64,000 bases of DNA from Phocaeicola paurosaccharolyticus JCM 15092 (GCF_000613805.1 NZ_BAJR01000011.1:1-64000); one strand, 5' to 3'; shown: positions 1-10,194, numbered from the stretch's first letter. The notes: generated by a model not told the origin, from the sequence alone. Made by a program: numbers and translations.

Positions 1-179
1 TTCTCCAAATGCTAGATCACCTGCATCACCTAATCCAGGAATGATATATGAGTGTGCATTGATTTCCGGACCAATTGCAGCGCACCATTTGGAATTTATC
101 TTCTTTCTGCTTATGATTTTATCCCTTTCCAATGATTGCTACTTCCCATTGTCTTACAATTTTTTTTACTCAAATAAAT
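1..179 (-). pseudogene. upp: uracil phosphoribosyltransferase, 3' remnant, cut by window edge
   Basis: The complement of about 1-90 encodes [16 protein letters not shown] followed by [14 protein letters not shown], the highly conserved C-terminal uracil-binding part of UPRT, which makes UMP from uracil and PRPP in pyrimidine salvage. The frame stays open up to an in-frame stop at 180-182, but the residues encoded at about 90-179 do not resemble UPRT. The PRPP loop expected about 45 residues before the WCAA motif (DPMLATG type) was not found in the translated minus strand up to about position 300. The gene therefore looks truncated or decayed at its 5' side. The true 3' end lies outside the window, so a rearrangement or assembly join cannot be excluded. 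Identity of the C-terminal piece is strong; the pseudogene status is inferred. Confidence 0.7.
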
Positions 180-791
180 CTACGATAGCTGTGTAATGCC
201 TTGTGCAGAATAGAGTATATCACTTTCGATGATATGTTGTAATGTTTTGTACAAAATACTCATCATCTAAATATAGTTCTGAAAAATCGCTCACCAAAAT
301 GTATTGATATATAGTTCCCATAATTTTGCTCTTTACTTACTAAGTAAATTAACTAGATATAACTCTGTACAGAATAATAATATAAATTTAAAATTCTGCA
401 TATCGTTGTTTCATATATAAGTTGAGATAAAGCATCCAGGAAGCAATATGTAGTGATCCATAATATATTTCGGAATAAAAAATATACTATCTGCTATGCA
501 TTGAAATTGTGCAATGCTATGTTTCTTATGAAATTAGCATCTAATAGCAACTGTTTTGATGCAGATTTAGGATTTTTCCAGTACAGCTATACTATTAAAT
601 CCATTAAAGAAGGGTTGGGGCTAATGTTTTTCACCAATATCAATCACAGAGAAATATATTGTAATACTATTGTAATATCTCTGTTTCCTAAACTTTATGC
701 TAGAATTGTTATGACTTTAATATGTAATTAGTTAAATACCAGGCTTTTACTGCGAAAATTAAAGGCGTGTCTATAATTTTATAATATATAA

Positions 792-826
792 ATCATAGCA
801 TTTAGCTGTGCTATGGTATCGTTTTT
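792..826 (+). terminator. orphan rho-independent terminator
   Basis: Stem ATCATAGCA (792-800) pairs with TGCTATGGT (809-817) over 9 bp with one G-U pair, followed by a T run at 822-826 on the plus strand. No convincing plus-strand gene ends upstream, so it may end a small RNA or the transcript of a lost gene. Confidence 0.55.
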
Positions 827-923
827 CTATAATTACATTGAAAAGTTAGCAGAAATATTTAATATTTACAGATTAAATACAAAAATGGATTTATTTATAT
901 TTCGATATTCCATTAAAATCACT

Positions 924-931
924 TAACTTTG
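924..931 (+). promoter_or_regulatory. -7 promoter element of glgA-glgP
   Basis: TAACTTTG matches the Bacteroidota -7 consensus TAnnTTTG. It lies 36 bases before the glgA start codon. A clear -33 TTTG at the usual spacing is not evident. Confidence 0.55.
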
Positions 932-967
932 CGATGTTAGAATAAAATTCTTTCTTAAGGTAAATAG

Positions 968-2635
968 ATGATAAACAAATTGATAAACCCGGACTATGTT
1001 TTTGAAGCAAGTTGGGAGGTATGCAATAAAGTAGGTGGCATTTATACGGTTCTTTCTACAAGAGCTAAGACACTTCAAGAGAAATATCATGACAAAATTA
1101 TATTTATTGGTCCTGATGTTTGGAATGAAAAGCAGTCTCCTTACTTCATAGAGAATGAAAATCTATGTAAAGATTGGCGAATCTCTGCAAAAAACAATGA
1201 AGATCTTACTTTTAAGGTTGGAAGGTGGAATATCCCTGGCAGTCCTATTGCAGTGCTTGTTGACTTCAAAAATTTCTATAAAGATAAAGATTTAATTTAT
1301 GGAAAAATGTGGGAAGATTTCAATGTCGACTCACTTCATTCATATGGAGATTATGATGAATCTTCAATGTTCTCTTACGCTTCTGGTAAAGTAGTAGAAA
1401 GTTTTTACAAATTCTACCTTTCAGATGAAAATAAGGTAGTATTTCAGGCTCATGAATGGATGACAGGAATGGGTGCTCTCTATATAAAAAAGAACCTTCC
1501 ACAAGTAGCTACGATATTTACTACTCATGCTACATCTATTGGCCGGTCGATTGCCGGTAATAACAAACCTCTTTATGATAATCTGAATTATTTCAATGGT
1601 GATCAGATGGCTTATGAACTCAATATGGAGGCTAAGCACTCTATAGAGAAGCAAACTGCTCACAATGTGGACTGTTTCACAACAGTAAGTCAGATTACAG
1701 ATAATGAGTGCAAGGCATTGCTCGACAAACCTGCAGATGTGATTCTTATGAATGGTTTCGAAGATGATTTTGTTCCATCAGGAAGTGAATTCACAAAACG
1801 TAGAAGAGATGCCCGAAAAGTTATGCTCAATGTCGCAAATAAGCTTATGGGTACAGAACTTAATGATGATACCCTTATAGTTTGCACAAGTGGCAGATAT
1901 GAATTCAAGAATAAAGGTATAGACTTATATATTGAGAGCCTAAATCAACTCTCTAACAGCGGTGAACTTGGTGACAGAGAAATCTTGGCATTTATTACAG
2001 TACCTGCTTGGTGCGGTGCTCCAAGGAAAGAGCTTATAGAGAGAATTGAGAATGATGATAAGAGCAACGAGAGCCTTTACAAACCGTTCATCACTCATTC
2101 GCTTAACAATATGAACGAGGATAGAATTTTAGGCATGTTCAATTATTTAGGAATAAATAACAGCAAGAATTCTAAAGTAAAATATATATTTGTGCCTTGC
2201 TACCTTGATGGTAACGATGGTGTAATTAATCTCTCTTATTATGATTTTATTATAGGAGCTGATTTAACTGTTTATCCATCTTACTATGAACCATGGGGAT
2301 ATACTCCATTAGAGAGTGTGGCATTCCATATACCTACTATTACTACCGATTTGGCAGGTTTTGGTCTTTGGAGTGAGACTCTGAAAGGTAAGGAGAATAC
2401 CATTGAGAGTGGGGTAAAGGTTGTTCACCGTTCAGACTTTAACTATTTCGATGCTGCAAAAGAGGTGAAAGATACCATTTTACAATTTTATCGTCTATCG
2501 GATGATGATGTAAAGAAAACTAGAACAAATGCCACAAGAATTTCAGAAAAAGCTTTGTGGAAACACTTTATAACCTATTATTATGAAGCATATGACATTG
2601 CATTGAATAATGCTTATAATAGACTTAACAAATAA
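968..2635 (+). CDS. glgA: glycogen synthase (GT3-like)
   Basis: This cytoplasmic glycosyltransferase of 555 residues should extend glycogen chains from a nucleotide sugar. The N-terminus has WEVCNKVGGIYTVL (about residues 16-29), characteristic of the glycogen synthases related to the fungal/animal GT3 type rather than the usual bacterial GT5 GlgA. Near residues 435-450, YPSYYEPWGYTPLE holds the two glutamates of the C-terminal retaining-transferase motif. It is followed after 25 bases by glucan phosphorylase, so the two probably form one operon driven by the -7 element at 924-931. Whether UDP- or ADP-glucose is used cannot be read from the sequence. The branching enzyme is encoded far away at 55451. 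Confidence 0.9.
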   Translation: MINKLINPDYVFEASWEVCNKVGGIYTVLSTRAKTLQEKYHDKIIFIGPDVWNEKQSPYFIENENLCKDWRISAKNNEDLTFKVGRWNIPGSPIAVLVDFKNFYKDKDLIYGKMWEDFNVDSLHSYGDYDESSMFSYASGKVVESFYKFYLSDENKVVFQAHEWMTGMGALYIKKNLPQVATIFTTHATSIGRSIAGNNKPLYDNLNYFNGDQMAYELNMEAKHSIEKQTAHNVDCFTTVSQITDNECKALLDKPADVILMNGFEDDFVPSGSEFTKRRRDARKVMLNVANKLMGTELNDDTLIVCTSGRYEFKNKGIDLYIESLNQLSNSGELGDREILAFITVPAWCGAPRKELIERIENDDKSNESLYKPFITHSLNNMNEDRILGMFNYLGINNSKNSKVKYIFVPCYLDGNDGVINLSYYDFIIGADLTVYPSYYEPWGYTPLESVAFHIPTITTDLAGFGLWSETLKGKENTIESGVKVVHRSDFNYFDAAKEVKDTILQFYRLSDDDVKKTRTNATRISEKALWKHFITYYYEAYDIALNNAYNRLNK

Positions 2636-2660
2636 CAAAAATTAATTTAAACATTGAGAT

Positions 2661-5222
2661 ATGAAGATCAAAATTAGTAATGCGAATACTCCTTCCTGGA
2701 AGAATGTAGCAGTTAAGGCAAGAATTCCAGTAGAATTGGAAAAATTGGATGAACTGGCTAATAATATTTGGTGGGCTTGGAATTATCAAGCATTAGAACT
2801 ATTCAGAGGACTTGATCAAGACATATGGAAATCATCAGGACATAACCCTGTTCTTATGATGGAACGCCTTAGTTATGAAAAATTAGAGAAGATAGCAAAA
2901 GATGAGAATATAATCAAAGATATAAATAAGGTCTATGACATGTTCAGAGAGTACATGGATGTAAAACCTGATTCTACTCGTCCTTCAGTAGCATATTTCT
3001 GCATGGAATATGGTATGACGAATATATTGAAAATATTCTCTGGTGGTCTTGGTGTACTTGCCGGTGACTACATGAAAGAGGCATCAGACAGCAATGTTGA
3101 TATGTGTGGTGTTGGCTTGCTTTATAAATATGGATATTTCTCTCAGAGCCTTTCTATAGATGGACAGCAGATATCTAACTACGACGCACAAGATTTCAGT
3201 TCACTACCTATTGAGAGAGTTCTTGATGCGAATGGCCATCCAATGGTATTGGATGTTCCATATCTTGACTACCATGTATATGCAAATGTATGGAAAGTAA
3301 ACGTAGGTAGAGTTCCATTATATCTTTTGGATACAGACAATGAAAGAAACAGCGAATACGATCGTCCTATCACATATCAATTGTATGGTGGCGACCGGGA
3401 AAACCGTCTGAAACAAGAGATTCTTCTTGGTATCGGTGGTGTTATGCTGCTCGATAGACTAGGAATTAAAAAAGATATTTACCACTGTAACGAAGGACAT
3501 GCTGCACTTTGTAATGTAGAACGTATATGCAACTATGTTGCTAAGGGTCTATCATTTGAGGAAGCTCTTGAAGTTGTTCGTTCATCTTCATTATATACTG
3601 TTCATACTCCTGTTCCTGCAGGTCATGACTATTTTGACGAAGGTCTCTTCGGAAAATATATGGGAGGCTACCCTCAGAAGATGGGTATCTCTTGGCAGGA
3701 TTTGATGGATATGGGTAGAATCAATCCGGGAGATTCAAACGAGAGATTCTGTATGTCTACATTTGCTTGTAACACTTGCCAGGAGGTCAACGGCGTAAGC
3801 TGGCTTCACGGAAAGGTTTCTCAGGAGATGTTCTCAGGAATATGGAAAGGTTATTTCCCTGAAGAGAGCCATGTAAACTATGTGACCAATGGTGTTCACT
3901 TCCCAACATGGTGTGCTACAGAATGGAATAAGCTTTATGCTAAGCATTTTGATAGCAAATTCCTCAAAGATCAGTCAAACGAGAATATCTGGGAGGCAAT
4001 ATATGGAGTAGACAATGAAGAGATATGGACTACGCGTATGGCTCTTAAGAACAAACTTGTTGATTATATCCGCAAGCAGTTCAGCGAGACTTGGTTGAAT
4101 AATCAAGGTGATCCATCACGTATAGTATCACTTATGGAGAAGATCAATCCTAATGCTCTTCTTATAGGTTTTGCTCGTCGTTTTGCTACATACAAACGTG
4201 CTCATCTGTTATTTACTGACCTTGACAGACTTTCAAAAATAGTAAATAACCCAGAGCGTCCTGTTCAGTTTATATTTGCAGGAAAAGCTCATCCTCATGA
4301 TGGAGCAGGACAGGGACTAATTAAGATGATTGTTGAGATTTCACGTCGTCCTGAATTTCTTGGTAAGATATTGTTTCTTGAGAACTATGATATGGAGCTT
4401 GCAAGAAGACTTGTTACAGGTGTTGATATCTGGATGAATACTCCGACACGTCCATTAGAGGCATCGGGAACATCTGGTGAAAAAGCTCTTATGAATGGCG
4501 TTATAAACTTCTCAGTTCTTGATGGATGGTGGCTTGAAGGTTATCGTGAAGGTGCCGGATGGGCTCTTACAGAGAAACGTACATACCAGAACCAGGAGTT
4601 CCAGGATCAACTTGATGCTGCTACAATATACTCTATCTTTGAGAATACTATTATTCCTCTCTACTTTGATAAGAAGGGAAAAGATTATTCAGATGACTGG
4701 GTAAAGACTATAAAGAACTCTATAGCACAAGTTGCTCCACACTATACAATGAAGCGTCAGCTTGACGATTACTATTCTAAGTTCTACAATAAAGAGTCTA
4801 TGAGATACCGTTATTTGGTTAAAGATAACTTTGCTAAGGCTAAGGAAATAGCTGCATGGAAAGAGGAAGTAGCTGATAAATGGGATTCAATAGAGGTCGT
4901 TTCTAAAGAGGTCAACGAGGAACTTCTACTTGGAAATGTAGAGACTGGTAAAGAATATACAGTGACTTTGGTAGTTGATGAAAAGGGACTTGATAATGCC
5001 ATAGGAATTGAGATTGTTACTACAGCTGTTACAACTGACGGTAAGGAGCATGTTTACTCAGTAGAACCTCTTGAAATGATAAAGAGAGAGGGTAACCTCT
5101 TCACATTCCAGGTTAAATACAGTATATCTAACTCAGGTAGTTTCAAGACTGCATTCAGAATGTATCCTAAGAACAAAGAACTGCCACATCGTCAGGACTT
5201 CTCATATGTTCGTTGGTTCTAA
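2661..5222 (+). CDS. glgP: alpha-glucan phosphorylase (GT35, DUF3417 type)
   Basis: This 853-residue enzyme releases glucose 1-phosphate from glycogen or maltodextrin. The N-terminal part (IWWAWN near residue 37) is the DUF3417 domain of the short bacterial alpha-glucan phosphorylase family. The pyridoxal phosphate site is [14 protein letters not shown] near residues 600-613, with the presumed PLP lysine in GEKA, followed by LDGWW. About 130 residues follow the conserved catalytic part, ending in a beta-rich segment. It lies directly behind glycogen synthase and ends at a strong hairpin terminator, so synthesis and breakdown of glycogen are co-transcribed. Confidence 0.92.
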   Translation: MKIKISNANTPSWKNVAVKARIPVELEKLDELANNIWWAWNYQALELFRGLDQDIWKSSGHNPVLMMERLSYEKLEKIAKDENIIKDINKVYDMFREYMDVKPDSTRPSVAYFCMEYGMTNILKIFSGGLGVLAGDYMKEASDSNVDMCGVGLLYKYGYFSQSLSIDGQQISNYDAQDFSSLPIERVLDANGHPMVLDVPYLDYHVYANVWKVNVGRVPLYLLDTDNERNSEYDRPITYQLYGGDRENRLKQEILLGIGGVMLLDRLGIKKDIYHCNEGHAALCNVERICNYVAKGLSFEEALEVVRSSSLYTVHTPVPAGHDYFDEGLFGKYMGGYPQKMGISWQDLMDMGRINPGDSNERFCMSTFACNTCQEVNGVSWLHGKVSQEMFSGIWKGYFPEESHVNYVTNGVHFPTWCATEWNKLYAKHFDSKFLKDQSNENIWEAIYGVDNEEIWTTRMALKNKLVDYIRKQFSETWLNNQGDPSRIVSLMEKINPNALLIGFARRFATYKRAHLLFTDLDRLSKIVNNPERPVQFIFAGKAHPHDGAGQGLIKMIVEISRRPEFLGKILFLENYDMELARRLVTGVDIWMNTPTRPLEASGTSGEKALMNGVINFSVLDGWWLEGYREGAGWALTEKRTYQNQEFQDQLDAATIYSIFENTIIPLYFDKKGKDYSDDWVKTIKNSIAQVAPHYTMKRQLDDYYSKFYNKESMRYRYLVKDNFAKAKEIAAWKEEVADKWDSIEVVSKEVNEELLLGNVETGKEYTVTLVVDEKGLDNAIGIEIVTTAVTTDGKEHVYSVEPLEMIKREGNLFTFQVKYSISNSGSFKTAFRMYPKNKELPHRQDFSYVRWF

Positions 5223-5246
5223 AAAAAGATATTAACTATTTAATAT

Positions 5247-5285
5247 AAAGACCTCCTTGTCCTTTATGGCAAGGAGGTCTTTGCA
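5247..5285. terminator. terminator after glgP
   Basis: A perfect 13-bp stem, AAAGACCTCCTTG (5247-5259) and CAAGGAGGTCTTT (5270-5282), surrounds a 10-base loop. T residues follow on the plus strand and A residues precede, so it may work in both directions; the nearest plus-strand stop is glgP. Confidence 0.85.
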
Positions 5286-5429
5286 TTTCTACAAGTACCA
5301 TATCTGAAATAATATGGATAAACTAATAATGTGGAATGAGTGTCTAGAAAGGGTTTGAGAAGTTCTAGTAATGGGTATGAATAGTTTAGTCATATAGATT
5401 GTAAGATTCATTATCCATTGCTTAAAAAC

Positions 5430-5496
5430 ATTAATCCCAAGCTTCAGGATACTTATCCTAAGGCTTAGGATAAGTAAACTAAAGTTTGGGATTAAT
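5430..5496. repeat. nested inverted repeat containing a dispersed palindrome
   Basis: The outer arms ATTAATCCCAAGCTT (5430-5444) and AAGTTTGGGATTAAT (5482-5496) pair with one G-U. Inside lies a second palindrome, TATCCTAA-GGC-TTAGGATA (5454-5472). The inner element and its right flank recur at 24221-24247 with 23 of 27 bases identical. It lies between the convergent glgP and M3 peptidase genes and could act in 3'-end formation of the minus-strand gene. Confidence 0.65.
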
Positions 5497-5556
5497 AATG
5501 ATGTTAGAATATTAATATATTGTTAATCAATATTCTATGTATGTTTTTAGCAACTA

Positions 5557-7653
5557 TTACTTTAGTCCTCTGTTCACAAGAAGTGCATCAGTCTTAGGTT
5601 CACGTCCACGGAAATTCTTGTACATTGTCATTCCATCGTCTATACCACCAGGAGTAAGTACATATTTACGGAACTTATCGGCAAGCTTCTGGTTGAAGAT
5701 ATTGCCAGTCTCTTTGAATGCCTGGAAACCGTCAGCATCAAGAACCTCAGCCCACATGTAGCTATAATATCCTGCTGTGTAACCACCGCCCATAGTGTGA
5801 CTGAAGTTTGTTACGCTGTAACGAGGTTTGATTTGACGAGGAACACCGCGTTTAGCAAGTTTCTCTTGCTCAAATTTCATCACATTAAGGTCAGCAGGAA
5901 CATTTGTAAGTGTATGAAGGTCCATATCTACCAAAGAAGCAGCTACATATTCAACAGTAGCGAAACCTTGTCCATATTTAGAACTATCCTGTATCTTCTT
6001 TACAAGATCCATTGGAATAACTTCACCTGTCTTATAGTGCTTAGCATATACCTTCAGCACCTCCGGTTCGAAAGCCCAATGCTCATTAATCTGTGAAGGC
6101 AGTTCGACGAAGTCACGTTCAACATTTGATGTGTTGTTATAATGCACATCTCTCATGAAACTATGAAGTGCATGACCAAATTCATGGAACATTGTAGTAA
6201 CGTTGTCTATATTCTGAAGTGCAGGTTTGTCTCCTGAAGGAGATGTCATATTACATACGTTCACTACGATAGGAATAATCCTTTCATTACCTTTGTAGTC
6301 TTGTCCGCGGAAAGCAGTACACCATGCTCCGGCACCTTTACCATCACGAGGGTAATAGTCGCTGTAGAATATAGCAAGTGTCTTTCCATCTTTATCGATA
6401 ACCTCAAAAGATTGAGCAGTTGGTTCGTATACAGGTAAGTCTTTACGCTCCTTGAATGTGAGACCATAAAGTTTGTTGGCTACATAGAAGATACCTTCAC
6501 GTACATTGTTAATCTCAAGATATGGACGTATCTGCTCCTCATCTACAGCGAATTTTCTCTGTTTTGCTTTGTTCAGATAGTATCTGTAATCCCATCCTTC
6601 AGGTTCAAAGTTTCCTCCATCTCTTTTAATCTCTTCACGAATATCATTTAATTCCTCCTGTGACTTTGCAATAGCCGGTGTCAGTACAGAGTTAAGTAGA
6701 TTGTAAACATTCTGAGAGTTCTTTGCCATACGATCGTCAAGAGCCATAGAGGCATAGTCTTTGAAGCCCATAAGTTTAGCCTTCTGAAGACGTAGAACTA
6801 CAAGCTTACGTGATATCTCTTTGTTGTCGAACTGATTGTCTTTGTTACCACGGTTGCAATAAGCTTCGTATACTTTTTTGCGGAGTTCACGGTTCTTAGC
6901 ATACTCCAATACCGGATTACAGCTTGGGCGTTGCATGTTGAACATCCATTTACCTTTCTGTCCCTGAGTCTCTGCCATCTTAGCTGCAGCTTCAATATCA
7001 CCTTCAGAAAGTCCCTCAAGGTCTGACAATTTATCTACAGTTACATAAGTGTTGTTCGTCTCCTTCATCAGATTCTGGCTGAAATTGAGTTGTAGCATAG
7101 ATATCTCAGTATTCAGTTTACGCAACTGTTCTTTCTTATCGTCGGATAGATTAGCACCACTTCTGAGAAAACGTTTGTATATCTTCTCAAGAACTCTTTT
7201 TTGCTCTTTGTTAAGGTTGAATTTCTTCTGGTTATCGTATACCTGTTTTACCTTTGTAAATAGCTTGGGGTTAAGATAGATATCGTCACTGTGAGCAGAA
7301 AATAGAGGAGAGAGCTCTTTCTGAAGAGCACGTGTTGCCTCTGTTGAGTTACTGCTGGAAATTGGGCTGAATGTACTTTCTGCCTTGTCCAGAAGCTTTC
7401 CGCTCTGATCAAGAGCTGCAATAGTGTTTTCGAAATTAGGAGCTGCAGGATTCTTTATAATTGCTTCAATCTCTTTTTTATCCTCATCCAAGCCTTTAAG
7501 AATAGCTTCACGATAGTTATCGATAGTTATTTTTTCGAAAGGAGCAATTTGGAAAGGAGTATCAAACTCATTCAGCAAAGGGTTTGACACCTGTGCCATC
7601 ATGTTTAAAGAAAGGGCTACTGCTAGAGCAGCCACAAGTAACTGTCTTTTCAT
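5557..7653 (-). CDS. dcp: M3 family oligopeptidase / peptidyl-dipeptidase
   Basis: This zinc metallopeptidase of 698 residues resembles Dcp, which removes dipeptides from peptide C-termini. The zinc site is FHEFGHALHSF near residue 488, and the downstream glutamate in FVELPSQINEHW supplies the third ligand. The N-terminus MKRQLLVAALAVALSLNMMA is a signal peptide, so the enzyme should work in the periplasm on imported or cell-wall-derived peptides. It starts 23 bases after the PBP4-type carboxypeptidase gene and is probably in the same operon. Dcp is preferred over oligopeptidase A because of the exported form and overall sequence style; the exact specificity is uncertain. Confidence 0.88.
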   Translation of the reverse strand: MKRQLLVAALAVALSLNMMAQVSNPLLNEFDTPFQIAPFEKITIDNYREAILKGLDEDKKEIEAIIKNPAAPNFENTIAALDQSGKLLDKAESTFSPISSSNSTEATRALQKELSPLFSAHSDDIYLNPKLFTKVKQVYDNQKKFNLNKEQKRVLEKIYKRFLRSGANLSDDKKEQLRKLNTEISMLQLNFSQNLMKETNNTYVTVDKLSDLEGLSEGDIEAAAKMAETQGQKGKWMFNMQRPSCNPVLEYAKNRELRKKVYEAYCNRGNKDNQFDNKEISRKLVVLRLQKAKLMGFKDYASMALDDRMAKNSQNVYNLLNSVLTPAIAKSQEELNDIREEIKRDGGNFEPEGWDYRYYLNKAKQRKFAVDEEQIRPYLEINNVREGIFYVANKLYGLTFKERKDLPVYEPTAQSFEVIDKDGKTLAIFYSDYYPRDGKGAGAWCTAFRGQDYKGNERIIPIVVNVCNMTSPSGDKPALQNIDNVTTMFHEFGHALHSFMRDVHYNNTSNVERDFVELPSQINEHWAFEPEVLKVYAKHYKTGEVIPMDLVKKIQDSSKYGQGFATVEYVAASLVDMDLHTLTNVPADLNVMKFEQEKLAKRGVPRQIKPRYSVTNFSHTMGGGYTAGYYSYMWAEVLDADGFQAFKETGNIFNQKLADKFRKYVLTPGGIDDGMTMYKNFRGREPKTDALLVNRGLK

Positions 7654-7676
7654 GTTTTATATAATTTATTGTAATG

Positions 7677-8930
7677 TTATTTAGTAAATTCCACGCACAT
7701 TTTATTTTGTATCATACGTGCATCCAAGACAGACATATCGTATGACATAATAGCAAAGCATAACAGATGTCCGTTTTTTCCTTTGCAGAACCCAGACAGA
7801 GTACTTATACCATATGGATGCGACAGCGTTCCGGTCTTAGCATGTATCTTTCCTCTAATCTTCGGGTTTGATATCTCTCTACGCATGCTTCCAGTTTTTC
7901 CAGATATAGGCAGGTAACGTTTCATCATTTCATATATTGGCTTGTTATAATAACCATATCTTAATACACTCACCAGAAGTTCTGGAGTGAGTTTGTTGTG
8001 TATGCACAATCCGCAGCCATCGTGTATCTCGGCAGACGATTCGGGCATATTAAGCTCATCAGTTACAAACTTCTTCATATAGTCAATTCCACTCTCTGCA
8101 AAGTTTCCTTCTTCGTTACTTGCCTTACCAATGGTGTAGAGTAGGGAGGTGCCCTGTGTGTTAGAACTGTTTTCCCACATCTTCTTTATCACATTGCCTA
8201 TTGGGCGATAGAACTTATATATACATCTTGAACCTTCTGGAGTCTTAGCTAAGTTCACCTTGTTAGGATCGTACTTAATCCCCTGTGCATTCAACGATGC
8301 TTTGAAATCACGCATCACCCTGTCGCCACCTTTATATAATAGACCGAATCTGTTGAACGTAAGATCCCATGGATACCAATGTTCCTCAGCCTTTACAGGT
8401 TCTGTTAATGCAGCATCAATATATATGTTACCATCTATCTTCCTTATTCCTTTTTGTCTCAATCTTTTTGTGAAGAGGTTAAGGTCGGTGGTTAGCAGCT
8501 GTGGGTCCAGCCCGGTTTGAAAAGTAACATCTCCATTCAATGTATCCCCATTTATATCTCCACGGATATAAAGGCGGGTCTCATATTTGTAATCAGTACC
8601 TAACAGATGCAGACCGGCAACTCCAGAGAGTAGTTTCATGCACGATGCAGAGTGCATCAGTGAATCCTTATTGTACCAGTAAACAGGTTTGTCGGCTGTT
8701 AAATCTAAGAGATAAATGGCACTGTGCCCATAGACAAGGTATTTATTGAAACAACTGTCAACTCTAGAGGACAGTTCTTTATCAATTGAAATCCCATTGT
8801 CACTTTTTAAATTCCCATTTAAATCTTTTGATCCGTTATTTACTTTACACGATGTAATTGATGATGAAATAGTAATTGCTGCAACAGTTAAAAGTACAAT
8901 TTTAACTTTGCCGTATATATTGTGAAACAT
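7677..8930 (-). CDS. dacB: D-alanyl-D-alanine carboxypeptidase/endopeptidase (PBP4, S13)
   Basis: This 417-residue penicillin-binding protein of the S13 family trims or cleaves peptidoglycan peptide cross-links. The three active-site motifs are visible: SxxK as SCMK at residues 96-99, SxN in the NSSNT segment, and KTG in HAKTGTLSHPYG near the C-terminus. The N-terminus has a hydrophobic segment ending in SSITSC, suggesting a lipoprotein anchored in the envelope. The M3 dipeptidase follows after 23 bases on the same strand, a plausible pairing for cell-wall peptide recycling. A -7 element lies at 8959-8966. Confidence 0.88.
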   Translation of the reverse strand: MFHNIYGKVKIVLLTVAAITISSSITSCKVNNGSKDLNGNLKSDNGISIDKELSSRVDSCFNKYLVYGHSAIYLLDLTADKPVYWYNKDSLMHSASCMKLLSGVAGLHLLGTDYKYETRLYIRGDINGDTLNGDVTFQTGLDPQLLTTDLNLFTKRLRQKGIRKIDGNIYIDAALTEPVKAEEHWYPWDLTFNRFGLLYKGGDRVMRDFKASLNAQGIKYDPNKVNLAKTPEGSRCIYKFYRPIGNVIKKMWENSSNTQGTSLLYTIGKASNEEGNFAESGIDYMKKFVTDELNMPESSAEIHDGCGLCIHNKLTPELLVSVLRYGYYNKPIYEMMKRYLPISGKTGSMRREISNPKIRGKIHAKTGTLSHPYGISTLSGFCKGKNGHLLCFAIMSYDMSVLDARMIQNKMCVEFTK

Positions 8931-8958
8931 TCTTTCTACTTGTCTGTATTATGTAATA

Positions 8959-8966
8959 CAAAAATA
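8959..8966 (-). promoter_or_regulatory. -7 promoter element of dacB-dcp
   Basis: The complement reads TATTTTTG, matching TAnnTTTG, 29 bases upstream of the dacB start codon. No clear -33 partner is seen. Confidence 0.45.
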
Positions 8967-8989
8967 TGAATTTATAGCAGTCCATACAA

Positions 8990-9032
8990 TAAAAAAAGGA
9001 CCTCATAACTTTTTTTTGTTATAAAGGTCCTT
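8990..9032 (-). terminator. terminator after TlpA-like lipoprotein gene
   Basis: The arms AAGGACCTCATAAC (8996-9009) and GTTATAAAGGTCCTT (9018-9032) form an imperfect stem. On the minus strand it is followed by a run of seven T, fitting termination of the gene ending at 9055. Confidence 0.8.
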
Positions 9033-9054
9033 AAAATAATATCAAATATGAATC

Positions 9055-10170
9055 CTACTCTTGAATCGGAGTTTCATCTTTATAAAGTTTTAGCAGTTCA
9101 TCCTTGATAGCGGCACCTCTGAGATTCCTTGCTACAATGATTCCATTTTGGTCTACAAGTATTGTTGCAGGTATTGAGTTTATTCCATAAAGTTGTGCTG
9201 CTGCGTTCTCCCATCCTTTAAGGTCGGACATCTGTGGCCAAGTTATTCCAAGTTCAACAATTGCAGCTTTCCAATCATCAGCTTTTTCGTCAAGTGAAAC
9301 ACCAACAATACCGAATCCTTTATCTTTAAACTCATTGTAAACAGCTACCACATTTGGCATATCAGCTCTACATGGTCCGCACCAACTTGCCCAGAAGTCT
9401 ATTAATGTATATTTGTTTGCACTTATATAATTGGATAGCGATACTTTTTGTCCGTCAACATTTTCCATAGAGAAGTCAATGTACTTTTCACCGACAGCAG
9501 TCTTCATTGCGAGATCTACTCTATTTTTTAGTGCTTTCAGTACCTCGTTATTCATATATTTTGCAGGAACGGCATTTATAAGTTCTGCCTGTTTCTTGAG
9601 GTCGAAAGCAGCAGAATACTGTGGAAGTAGATATATACCTACAGGGTTGGTTATATTCTCCTTTATAGAGTTGAATACCATATCCATACCCGATTTATCT
9701 TTAGCTTCAATCTCTTTAGAAAGCTTCTCTTTGTCCATTTCAGTGAGAGTTGTATCAGTCTGAAGCTTGATGTAAAGACCATTCATCTCTTTGTTTAAGG
9801 CCATGAACTTATCCTTAAAAGACTGATAGATATCATTGTTCTTAGTTCCGGAAACTTTGCTCTCCTGTCCAAGTACAACATTTATGTCACCATTCTCAAG
9901 GAAAAAGTCAGTGAATATTCTTTTGTCCCCTTTAAGATATGTGATATATCTGTTGACGACGGAGTCCTGTTCTCCTTTGAAAATGAATTTGCCATTTGAT
10001 ATAACTGCCGAATCCAGTTTTATCATTTCGCCGTTTTTATACTCCTGAAGATATATTGTATCACCGTTGGATATATCTTCAACTGTTCCTGATATTTTGT
10101 AGGATTTAGAATTATTGCACCCGGCAATAAAAAGGCAGCTTACTGCAACTGACAAAATAAATTTTTTCAT
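9055..10170 (-). CDS. TlpA-like thioredoxin-fold lipoprotein (DUF4369 type)
   Basis: This exported thiol:disulfide oxidoreductase has about 371 residues. The N-terminus MKKFILSVAVSCLFIAGC has a lipobox (FIAGC), so it is anchored by lipid after that cysteine. The first third resembles the DUF4369 beta domain (SGTVEDISNGDTIYL). The C-terminal third is a thioredoxin fold of the AhpC/TlpA class with WASWCGPC. An upstream in-frame start at 10215 would add 15 residues, but a -7 element at 10195-10202 lies inside that extension, so the start at 10170 is preferred. Substrate proteins are unknown; such proteins are common in Bacteroidota and often act in reduction of periplasmic cysteines. Confidence 0.85.
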   Translation of the reverse strand: MKKFILSVAVSCLFIAGCNNSKSYKISGTVEDISNGDTIYLQEYKNGEMIKLDSAVISNGKFIFKGEQDSVVNRYITYLKGDKRIFTDFFLENGDINVVLGQESKVSGTKNNDIYQSFKDKFMALNKEMNGLYIKLQTDTTLTEMDKEKLSKEIEAKDKSGMDMVFNSIKENITNPVGIYLLPQYSAAFDLKKQAELINAVPAKYMNNEVLKALKNRVDLAMKTAVGEKYIDFSMENVDGQKVSLSNYISANKYTLIDFWASWCGPCRADMPNVVAVYNEFKDKGFGIVGVSLDEKADDWKAAIVELGITWPQMSDLKGWENAAAQLYGINSIPATILVDQNGIIVARNLRGAAIKDELLKLYKDETPIQE

Positions 10171-10194
10171 AAAAAGTTTATTTATTAGGATTAA

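Larger units (their letters stand above)
183..967. other. gene-poor region between upp remnant and glgA
   Basis: This is about 780 bases of very A+T-rich DNA. Open frames are short and unrecognisable: one of 92 codons at 453-731 on the plus strand and one of 33 codons on the minus strand near 220-320. Neither resembles a known family nor has convincing start signals. A plus-strand terminator-like hairpin lies at 792-826 and the glgA promoter near 924. The region could hold a lost gene or a small RNA; nothing else is supported. Confidence 0.5.

Noticed and set aside
453-731. 92-codon open frame on the plus strand
   Set aside because: Composition is unlike neighbouring genes (many Cys, Ile, Asn, Phe), no family is recognised, and there is no start signal; a terminator downstream is the only support.
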